From: Mytilus galloprovincialis
Taxonomy: Eukaryota; Mollusca; Bivalvia; Mytilida; Mytilidae
NCBI RefSeq assembly: GCF_965363235.1
Contig: NC_134849.1
Location: forward strand, 16,270,863 to 16,334,862
Direction of reading: 5' to 3'
DNA length: 64,000 nt
Both the position numbers and the translations under genes were made by a program. This document shows, in pieces, positions 48,001 to 60,000 of the stretch (its first letter is position 1; each line of letters begins with the position of its first letter). The notes beneath the pieces were generated by a model. That model was not told where the DNA came from, did not search any database, and was given only the letters and a program-made list of their open reading frames with translations.

Positions 48001-51000
48001 CTGGAGCGGGACAGACGGACGGACGAACGGACGCACAGACCAGAAAACATAATGCCCCTCTACTATCGTAGGTGGGGCATAAAAAAAGATTTTTTATACT
48101 CCTTATTGCTATTTGTCTGCCAATACTGGACTTCACAAAAAAGGTTCACGTAAAATTTTGATGTCATAATACAAAATATCTGACTTCACAATGGAAAAGT
48201 GATTGTTGTATGACGTCAATAGTTCAAGTGGGGCAGATTCTCTGGTCACCTAGGACAGGCTTTTAAATAGCATTAGGTGTATTGTCAAACATTGAAATTT
48301 CAAGTTAAGCAATTATAACAAATATTTAAAAGCTTACGGCATGACCAAAAAGAATGTAAAACTGAATGTGGAGTTATAAATTATGTTAGGAAAGGTACAT
48401 TTTTTCGAGGTACATAGCATAGATGGCAATGCCATTATTGCCCTTCATCATATTTCATAATTATATATAGGAAGGTAGTAATGCTCTTTACCGTCAGGCG
48501 TCAAATGGCAATTTTCAGCTATCGTTAGCATCAAATTGATTAAAATTTTACCGTGATTCGTCAAAATATCCTCATCGTGATTGGTCAGAGGTCTCAAATA
48601 ATTATTGATACCGTTATTATTTGAAAAAAATTAATGTGATTCGTCAAAACCATTTGATTTTTTAATCGTTTAAAAGTAAGTGCATATTATATCGTCATGC
48701 ACAAACAATAACTGTTAATGTCATTTGGCAAGAATTTTTACTGTATTCGTCATGAAAGTACCCCAATTACCACCCTCATATACAGCATAGTCTGGACAAG
48801 AAAAAAATAGAGGGCAATAACTCTTATAAGTTGTCATCCAACAATTTTGCCTAGGTTTGACCTATTTGTAGATCCTGGTTTGCTGACATTTTTTGATTTT
48901 CTGGTATTTATTTAGTTTTCAAGGTTATAGGCAATAATGAGGGAAAGAATGTCATTTTAAAGCAATTTCTCTGGATAAAATTTCAAGTGACAGTTAGACA
49001 GTAGGTAGATCTCACCATTTACAACGTAATTGCCATTTCTGATTTTTTCCTATCTATATTGTTTTTCATGACAATAGATAAATATGAAGTCATTCTGTTC
49101 AGTCATAATGGAGAAATGTATAACAAAACAATTTGAGCTTGTTCCTCGTATTGCAAGTATTTATAAATAGGAAGTCTATGTCTGACAAATCAGAAAAGTG
49201 CTCGCACCAATCACCAAGAGGGATAATGCCTGAATTGTGCATGTGTTGTTATTTATAGGAAAAGAATGTAAACATTGAAAGTGAAATAAAAGTAAATCAT
49301 TTGATTAACATATTTGATCCACAAAAAATTGTTCTTATCATATATGGTAATAAAATGACTTGCTGAGTACAGCCTTATATCAGTGTTCTCCCCAGGCCGT
49401 TTTAGCGTCGCGGTACCGCGACGCTATATTTCTTCCCGTGACGCTATAATAATTACTGCGACGCTATAATTATTACCTCAACGCTATAATTATTTCAGTC
49501 AGGATGTTATTTTTCTCGTTCCTAAATTTTGAACTTTCATCTAATTACCACTTATGATCATAAAAAATATATCACTTTTAATTGTAATCCCTTCAAGTCG
49601 GACAATAGAGGCAATTTAGAGTGGTTAAATAGGTGTTAATTGCCCTTTGGGAGATAACTGTTTGGATACGAAGACCCCAAGCTGTCACTTTGACATGATT
49701 AATACCACGTGGTTTGCAATCGGCAAATTTCGACCAGGGGAAAACGTAATCAGAAAATCATAAAAAAATCGAAATATATGTTTGCTATAAAATGAAAATT
49801 CAAAGAAACAAACAATTTTTCTCTTTTAAAATGAGGTTGAGTCTTATCTTTTCACGACTTTTAATATATTAGTATTACTTTCTTTCTCTTCCTATTACTT
49901 TTTGTAAATCGAGAGTGAAAATTTTGATTTTGGGCTAAATAAGTTTTGTACTTTCTTTAGAAAGTGATCAAAATTGGCTTGTGTATATGTTTCATTTATT
50001 TAATGCATTAAAAACGCCATATGCATTCCCAATCTCTTGTCAAACATTGGTTATTTTCGTATTTTTCATTGCTTCCGGCGGCCATTTAATATTTAAGTGT
50101 AAATTACTGATCGGAACCGGACCAGATATGACAAAAATCAGCATTTTACAATAATATTACATATGCACAAATGGCACAGTAGACAGAAAACAATGATACA
50201 TAAAGAGAAAACTAAGCATTAACAGACTACTTGTAGATAACTTTGTTAAAAACATATCATTTTGTAAAAAGAAACAACTGGGACCATGAACCAATATGTT
50301 TCAAAGACATGATAAAGAATTTTTCTATTCAATTTTTTTATTAAGAACTCATGTTTTTTCCTACATATTTAGTGCAATTGTATCTATGCTAGTTGCACTA
50401 TAATAAACCATTCATTCATTTAGCTGGGTATAGGTAGGGTAACTGGAACCACACATATATTTTTATTTAGACTAAGATGAAAAAAACAATTCTGGAACTA
50501 TAAATGAATATAGAAAACATAAACTGAAAATACTGTTATCATGGTTATAGTTTAATTGTATTCTCAGTTATGAATTCAACAAGATAAAAACAAAGAATAG
50601 GGTGGAATAGAATATTTTATTTACCAAATAAGGGCCTATAGCATACTAAAAATATAATACATTTTGTAATAAACAATAATGTATATAACATTAAGGAAAT
50701 AAAGCGTTGCCACGACACGATAAATTACATTGAAAAAAGATACAATTTATTTTTTACGCCAAATGTGATGCTATCCAAAATTTCTGGGGAGAACACTGCT
50801 TATATGTGATATTACTGCTTGTTTAGGGTAATTACCTCCATACTCAATCCAATATGATATGGAACCATGTGGTATAATTTCAATGAGATTTAAAGTTATT
50901 CATTTAATGTCTGGCAACCAAATGTGTCTTCAACGTTGACAGTGCACACCTAAATAACCAGCAAAGCGAGTTATTTAAAAGTGTGCACAATACTTGAGGG

Positions 51001-54000
51001 AAATTCAAACAGACAGTACATGAATGTGTCCCCAGTACATGTATGCCCCATCCAAACTATCATTTTATATGTTCAGTGGAACGTGAAAATGGGGTAAAAA
51101 CTCTAATTTGGCATTAAAATTTATCATAAGGAATATGTGTACTAAGTTTCAAGTTGTTTGACTTGAACTACATCAAAATCTTAACCAAAAACTTTAACCT
51201 GAAGCGTGCCAAACAGACGAACGAACGGACGCATAGCCCAGAAAACATAATGCCTTCAAATGGGGCATAAAAATATTACAGTCATTCCTAATAATTTAAT
51301 TCTGAAATCTGTTTTTCAGGAGTAATTCATGATGGCTTGAGTCACATGACAAAATTATGTCTATGAGTTGATAGACACAAGCAGGCTTTTAGCCAATCAG
51401 AAGACGTCTTTCATCAATGCCCGTCCAAAACTAAATAACAAGTTAGTGACTAACACTTACAGATACTGTTTGATCTCAGACTGCTTTTTTATCGCCACTT
51501 TTTTCCTCTGCGCTATTTTCTGTAAAATAAATTATGTGAAATCAAAACACAAATGCATAGACAATGAAAGATTTTTAAGATATAATTTATGGAAGCCATA
51601 GATTTGTTGGAAATTAACACATGGCCTAGGCCGTGATATTCGAATTTTATCCTGAGCGTTAGCGAGGGATAAAATTAACGAATATCACGGCCCAGGCCAT
51701 GTGTAAATTTACAACAAATCTATGGCTTCCATGAATTATTTCAATTCTAATACGACAAATACGATCATTAAAAAACTGAAGCGATGATGGGTATACCGTG
51801 TGTGTGGCTGTTCTATTTTACCCACTGTTCGATAAATGTAAAACAAATCTAATAAACCTGCATGAATGATTTCTTAACCAACCGCTAGAAAAAAAAATGT
51901 GATTACTTTTTTTACTTCTCAGTAAACCCAACATTTGCAATTTTAGATTTGCATTTTTTATCGTAAGCTACCGTTAAATTCACTGTTGACATGTTGTAAC
52001 CAAGGAGCCGCCATGTTGACTTGCTGAAATCAGTAAATGTGCGTATATTGCAATAGAACAGAAAACAAGCAACACCTACCTCGATACTTTATTTTAATGC
52101 AATTGTATCCGAGTTTAGAAGGTAAACGCAATAGAAAAACCTTCAGCTTTGACGTTTTCATTCGTATGACGTCATGTTTTGAAATGATTTTAATGCGCAA
52201 AAATCATTTCTGGAATTTCGCGGAATTTTAATTTGTTTTGTTTTTGTCCATTTTTCCGTTCTCTTATGTGTACATTCTTTTTGTTATGCATCAGAATCAG
52301 AATAAATGTTCTGTAGGGTTTTATTCAATTGTAATTGTTAATAGCGAAATCCACAACCGTTTACACATAGGTTACGATACATGTGGATTTACGTGGGAGG
52401 CATATTTAAACAGCCATTTGTGTACATCTTGGAGTCTGCGCTAAGTATAGATATATCGAGAATTTTATCACAGTGTTGTTTACAAAGCGAAAGAAGCACG
52501 TCATATTAGAATGGCTAATATATTGTGAATCACCATGCAAATGGTCATTTTCACAGTCAGTAACAACTTTTTATTACATTAATATTTAATATGAAGATCT
52601 CTCACTTTTCTTGCAATAGCCAGAGCAGCTATGTGTCAGGGTAGCTTCTGCAGGCTAGCTATTGGTTAAAGGGTATTTGTATGTATCATATACAGTGTAA
52701 CCTGCCTAATCTGGCACCTTAGTATTCCAACATTCTGCTTTAACCGATACATTTTCATGGTTCCAAAATATGCCTATCCTCACAGAAAACCTGATTATTC
52801 TGACACCCTGCAGAATTTGACATTTTTTTTCTGGTCCCCTAGTGTGTAGGATAACATAGGTTACACTCTCACCATGATCAGACAGACTGGTAAATTGTTA
52901 ACTGTGAAACCACTGTGAAACCAAACAACAAAATTTTAAACATTGTTGAAACCGCTGAAATAACAAAACTAAGTTTTGCTGATAACGGACTATTTCTTTT
53001 TAAAGTGCTTAAAAATAGGAAAAAATAACCCTACTATATAAAAGAGGGACGAAAGATACCAAAGGGACAGTCAAACTCATAAATATAAAACAAACTGACA
53101 ACGCCATGGCTAAAAATGAAAAGGACAAACAAACAACAGCACACACAACACAACATAGAAAACAAAAGAATAAACATGAACTCCACCAAAAAACTAGTGG
53201 TGATCTCAGGTGCTCTGGAAGGGTAAGCAGATCCTGCTCCACATGTGGCACCCGTCGTGTTGCTTATGGGATAACAAATCGGATAAATAGTCTAAATTCG
53301 GTAGGTCACATTCATGAAAGGGAAGGGGATTGTAGTTACGACGTAAGGAACATATCCGATATCATTTGTGAAACGGTTATTCCATAACGGTCAACCAACT
53401 CGTGATGGCGTCCGTAAAATTTACGAAGGGATGATTTCAACTTCACCATTTGGAACTCTTGGTTTAATAGCTTCCTTGTGAGCAGCAACCCTCTATCAAG
53501 AAAATCATGATACGAAATGCAAGCACGGGAATATCGTATCAATTGGGAGATATATACCCTGTATGCAGGTGCTGCTGGAATGTTGCTACTTAGAAATGGA
53601 AAGTTCACAATTGGAAAGCTGAAATCATCTCTTTTGTCGTAAAGTTTTGTTTTCAACCGACCCTCATTGTCAATTTCTAGATGTAAGTCAAGATATGAGG
53701 CCGACTTAACTGTATCTGTATAAATTGTCCAAAGTACTCATCTTGTCTTATCTCAGTGGCAAAAATTACTGACCCTTTTAACTTTTTACTGTTGTTTATA
53801 GTTTCTTTCTCTACTATCATAGTTTTCATAATCATTTAAACCCAACTTATTTTTACTGATACCTAATTTCTACACTTAACTCTATCTTGCCAACGTTGTA
53901 GTGATTTCTGGAAGCATTGAAGATTCAGGTTTACATATAACAATTTATTTTCTCATTTTTAAAAATTTGTCTGGTAAATTTATTCCTAATTGGTGTGTAG

Positions 54001-57000
54001 TTCAGAAATCAACATACCTCTTTTCTTTCATTCTCCTGTTTAATTACGTTCATTTCATATATCTCCCTTTCATCTTCTGGTAAACTCTGTAAAAATCTTT
54101 CATATTCCTCTAATTTCTGTTTTGTGATCTAAAAAGTTATTTAATAAAAGCAATGATCAATCTCTACTATTTTTTCACATTATCAGTGTTCTTCAGAGGG
54201 CTTTAAAACACTATGGTACCCTTGTGCTATATTTTCTACCATGATGCTATCTTAGATGATTTTATATTAAAATGTATAGGGACTGTTATGTTATATTTTT
54301 GGGAAATCCAGTGTTATGTTAATATCCATGGTGCTTTTTGAAAATTCTGAGGAGAACACTGCATTATTAAAATGATTAAGGAACCAATTGAAATTTAAAA
54401 TAGCAAAATTAATGTATTTCAATGCACCAGTATGACAAGCCCATAAATATAAGAAAATGGAAACTTAAGTCAACTGTGGTTGTCATTGTTGATGGGGTTC
54501 ATAAGGTTTCGTTTTTCTCAGTTCTTATATAAATTAGACTGTTGGTTTTCCCGTTTGAACTGTTATACACATGTCATTTTGGGGCCCTTTATAGCTTGCT
54601 GCTCAGTGTAGGGCCATGGATAACTGCTGAAGACCATACTTTGACCTATAATGGTTTACTTTTACAAATTGGTATTTGGAAGGAGAGTTGTCTCATTGGC
54701 AATCATACCACATCTTTCTATCTCTACTGTGGATTCATCTATTTTGTTGGGTACCAATTTTTGAGGATTAAGGAAAACTTTATGTTCTTGGATATTTAAT
54801 TTTGAGGTTTTACTGAAATCTCCATACAAGCTTATAGAAATTTTTTAATTTGTTGAACATTTAATTACGTGGTTCATTTGTACCCAGGAAATCAGTAAAA
54901 AATTGGTATCCCACAAATAATAAGAAATCCACAGTAATTACCTTTAGAGCTTCATCAGTGTATTTTTCTTTCTCCTGCTCACTTAGATTATATCTAATTA
55001 CCTTTAGAGCTTCATCAGTGTATTTTTCATTCTCCTGCTCACTTAGATTATATCTTATTACCTTTAGAGCTTCATCAGTGTATTTTTCTTTCTCCTGCTC
55101 ACTTAGATTATATCTAATTACCTTTTGAGCTTCATCAGTGTATTTTTCTTTCTCCTGCTCACTTAGATTATATCTAATTACCTTTAGAGCTTCATCAGTG
55201 TATTTTTCTTTCTCCAGCTCACTTAGATTATATCTAATTACCGTTAGAGCTTCATAGAGTATTTTTCTTTCTCCTGCTCACTTAGATTATATCTAATTAC
55301 CTTTAGAGCTTCATAGAGTATTTTTCTTTCTCCAGCTCACTTAGATTATATCTAATTACCTTTAGAGCTTCATAGAGTATTTTTCTTTCTCCTGCTCACT
55401 TAGATTATATCTTATTACCTTTTGAGCTTCATCAGTGTATTTTTCTTTCTCCTGCTCACTTAGATTATATCTAATTACCTTTAGAGCTTCATCAGTGTAT
55501 TTTTCTTTCTCCAGCTCACTTAGATTATATCTAATTACCGTTAGAGCTTCATAGAGTATTTTTCTTTCTCCTGCTCACTTAGATTATATCTAATTACCTT
55601 TAGAGCTTCATAGAGTATTTTTCTTTCTCCAGCTCACTTAGATTATATCTAATTACCTTTAGAGCTTCATAGAGTATTTTTCTTTCTCCTGCTCACTTAG
55701 ATTATATCTAATTACCTTTTGAGCTTCATCAGTGTATTTTTCTTTCTCCTGCTCACTTAGATTATATCTAATTACCTTTTGAGCTTCATCAGTGTATTTT
55801 TCTTTTTCCTGCTCACTTAGATTATATCTAATTACCTTTAGAGCTTCATAGAGTATTTTTCTTTCTCCTGCTCACTTAGATTATATCTAATTACCTTTTG
55901 AGCTTCATCAGTGTATTTTTCTTTCTCCTGCTCACTTAGATTATATCTAATTACCTTTAGAGCTTCATCAGTGTATTTTTCTTTCTCCAGCTCACTTAGA
56001 TTATATCTAATTATCGTTAGAGCTTCATAGAGTATTTTTCTTTCTCCTGCTCACTTAGATTATATCTAATTACCTTTAGAGCTTCATAGAGTATTTTTCT
56101 TTCTCCAGCTCACTTAGATTATATCTAATTACCTTTAGAGCTTCATAGAGTATTTTTCTTTCTCCTGCTCACTTAGATTATATCTAATTACCTTTTGAGC
56201 TTCATCAGTGTATTTTTCTTTCTCCTGCTCACTTAGATTATATCTAATTACCTTTTGAGCTTCATCAGTGTATTTTTCTTTTTCCTGCTCACTTAGATTA
56301 TATCTAATTACCTTTAGAGCTTCATAGAGTATTTTTCTTTCTCCTGCTCACTTAGATTATATCTAATTACCTTTTGAGCTTCATCAGTGTATTTTTCTTT
56401 CTCCTGCTCACTTAGATTATATCTAATTACCTTTAGAGCTTCATCAGTGTATTTTTCATTCTCCTGCTCACTTAGATTATATCTAATTACCTTTAGAGCT
56501 TCATCAGTGTATTTTTCTTTCTCCTGCTCACTTAGATTTTATCTAATTACCTTTAGAGCTTCATTAGTGTATTTCTCTTTCTCCTGCTCACTTAGATTAT
56601 ATCTAATTACCTTTTGAGCTTCATCAGTGTATTTTTCTTTCTCCTGCTCACTTAGATTATATCTAATTACCTTTAGAGCTTCATCAGTGTATTTTTCTTT
56701 CTCCTGCTCACTTAGATTATATCTAATTACCTTTAAAGTTTCATAGAGTATTTTTCTTTTTCTCCCTCACTAAGATTATATCTTAATTACCTTTTGAGCT
56801 TCCTCAGCGTATTTTTCTTTTTCTCCCTCACTCAGATTTTTCCAATCTTCTCCATTCTGTCTCATGGCATCGTTGCTTTGTATTTTGCCTTTCAGTTTGT
56901 GCAAGTTTTGAGATGTGAACACTTGAAAAGCTGACCTGAAAACAAAAAGAATGTGTCCATAGTACACAGATGCCTCACTTGCACTATCTTTTTCTATGTT

Positions 57001-60000
57001 CAGTTGACCCTAGCCTGTAATTGCGATAGAGTACAACAAGAGGCTGTCACAACGACAGCAAACCGGATTTATTAACATTTATTTGTGTCCTGCCAATATC
57101 ACAAGAACCATAACAGATGAACGGTGAAAGTGAAAATCGTCAATATCAAATTTGACCTCCATTTTGTCATCAGTATCAACATATTAAAATTTGAAAAGCT
57201 TAGGTTGAATGGTTCATGAGTAAATGCAACAACATGAATGGAAACGCCATTTTTCGATCTTTCAAGCACCATAACTCCTGAACGGTAAAAGTCAAAATCG
57301 ACATTATTGAACTTGACCTCCATTTTGTCATCAGTAACAACATATTAAAATTTGAAAAGCTTTGGTTTAACAGTTCATGAGTAAATGCACGGACACGACT
57401 GGAAAAGCCATTTTTCACTCTTTCAAGAAACATAACTCCTGAACGGTAAAAGTCAAAATCGTCATTATTGAACTTGACCTCCATTTTGTCATCAGTAACA
57501 ACATATTAAAATTTGGGAAGCTTTGGTTGAACAGTTCATGAGTAAATGCACAGACACGACTGGAAATGCCATTTTTCAATCTTTCAAGAACCATAACTCC
57601 TGAATGGTAAAAGTCAAAATCGTCAATATTGAACTTGACCTTCATTTTGTTGTCTGCAACAACATATTAAAATTTGAAAAGCTTTGGTTGAAAGGTTCAT
57701 GAGTAAATGCACGGACAACATTTGGTTGCCGCCCGCCCAGCCGCCTGCCGTACATCCCCAAACCAATAACCTACATTTTTGTCACAAAAATCCGGTTAAA
57801 AATGATTTATGATTGAAACTAATAGGGACAACATTGATGTGTTTCTCTACGAAATTTAAAAGGGAACCAGTCGATCTTTTGAGTTATAATTTTATGATGC
57901 ATGGAATGAAAATTACCCCTGATGATGTTTTTTTATATTTTCTATTTATTCTATTCAGTCAGTTAAGACGTCTGAATTTGGATGTGAATTTCTGACGGCT
58001 TCCATACAGTTGTTATCTAAATAAAATTAAAGTTAAGAATCTAGTTTTGAATAGTACAAAAATCAACAACTATTCAATAAAAAAACCCACAAAAACACAG
58101 ATGGAAATTAAAAAGCCAATTGTTCATGAACAATTGAAAGGTCTTTCCTTTTTTTTCTTTTATTGGTAGCCTTCTGAGTTAAAAAATATATGGTTGCTAA
58201 GGACTTTTATGTTCATAACAAGTGGTTGCTAAGGACAAAAATCATTCCTAAGGATAAAAATATTATTTCCAGTATTAAAAAATTCATATGTACTATTCAA
58301 AGTTTTTAAAGTTAAAAAAATAAGTGATTGCTTAGGACTTATATGACACTGCTAGGGACAAAAATGTCAATTCCAGTATTAAACATTTCATATTTATATT
58401 ATTCATAGCCTTCTAAATCCAAAAATATATGGTTGCTAAGGTGTTTCATGTCGTTGCTAGGGACTTTGACCTCTGATCTTGACCTAACTTTGTAGATCTT
58501 CTTATGCTGAACATTTTTGCAAGTTTCTTTCTATCTCTAACCTCTTTTGGGTTATAAGCGAAAAATCATCATTTCGAACCTAAAAAACAGTTTTCGTGCA
58601 CTAGGTCCATAATAGTTGGTCCAATAATTTTGAACCCAACATAACAAATGTAGATCTGGACAACACACATTTTCTCTGTTATATTTTATCTTTTACGGTT
58701 ATTGAGTAAATCCGATAACAAGCTAATTTTCGTAGTCATGTAAATTGATGATCATCAAATTGGTGAAGATCCTATATGTAGCTACAACTTACGGTTGATG
58801 AGTTTTAGTGGCCAACCAACATCGGTTAATTTTTGAAGGGGCATAACCCTACCAATGAGTCGTTGAATCTTTTAAATCCATATGTAATGAAGAACCAGGG
58901 TCTGTTCCTGAACAAATTCCACCCTTTGTTTTTTTCTACCTATTATGGTTACGGAGTTAGAATGATAACAAGGTTTTCAGTGTAAGGGGAGATAACCCTT
59001 ATAAGCACAGAGAAAATATAGCAAATATATAACATCTACACATGGTGAATCCATATGTTGAAAAAGCTTTACCTCGGTACAAAATACAGTTTATCAGTAA
59101 ACATTCACCATCTTATATAATAAGTGGTTGGCATTTAACTGTGAAATTAACGCAATTTCTAATATGAAATATGAGAACATAGATTTTATAATAATATTGG
59201 TTCAGAATATTTACCCTTACCATGTAAGGCCTGTAATATTACGGCCGTACCCAAAACACAATTTTTTGGCTCTATACATTTTGAGGTCAAGTTATGCCAT
59301 TTTTTTAAAAGTGAATGCATGTTTCCTTAATCTTACTCTTTATTGTCATATTTCTCAGTTCAAATGTTCATAGTGAGCTCAAATATGAACTTCCAAAATA
59401 GAGATCAGACAAAACTGTTTTTTTGTAGGGGTGTGTTTCCCTTCAAGGTCGGATACAGGAAGTTCTGAGGCCTTAAACTTTTATAAATAGTGTAAACCAG
59501 AGGGCATTTAAGTACTGATCATGTTTATTTTGAAATATGCAAAGACAACCACTATTTCTGGTTGGGGTTCCAGTTACAGCAGTGTTCTAGGATTCCCATT
59601 ACCCGTTACCCGGGGTAAGTGGATTAGGACAACGGGTAAGTCATTTTTTAGCCTTTGTCACCCGGTGGTAAGTCAATTTTCAAGTTCGGGGAAGCAGAAA
59701 AACTCTTGAAATTTCCCGGTCCTCTTCAATTTTCCCATATCTGCTTTTTATTTTTATTAAATCACGAGAAAAAACTTTGATAAAAGATCGAAGATTTTGT
59801 CGATGTCTATCGGCGCTTTTATTCAAGCACTCGTTTACTAGGTGTAATCAAGCGCAAAAGAGACCACATTCTTCTATCATTCTAAAAGTCGGTCACGGTG
59901 TCGGTAAAATCGGAAAATCCGGATTGATAACTGGTGCTTAAATCAGGACATAAACGATTTTTTTTCTTGTCATCGGAGGAAAATAAACTTACAGTTGCAT

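Noticed and set aside
52610-52668. Candidate missing exon of gene B (acceptor CCTGCAG, donor GTGAGA)
   Set aside because: The required phase-0 frame hits a stop within four codons.
56387-56617. Plus-strand ORF with 20-residue repeats (YFSFSCSLRLYLITFRASSV type)
   Set aside because: Reverse reading of the 60-bp array; the minus-strand frame matches the HMG-box exon.
54938-56790. CRISPR-like appearance of the 60-bp array
   Set aside because: No distinct spacers; the units are contiguous near-identical repeats in an animal intron.
57099-57645. Three overlapping minus-strand ORFs (74-94 codons) with shared EVKFN/VLERSKNG motifs
   Set aside because: Their similarity is explained by the 161-bp tandem repeat.
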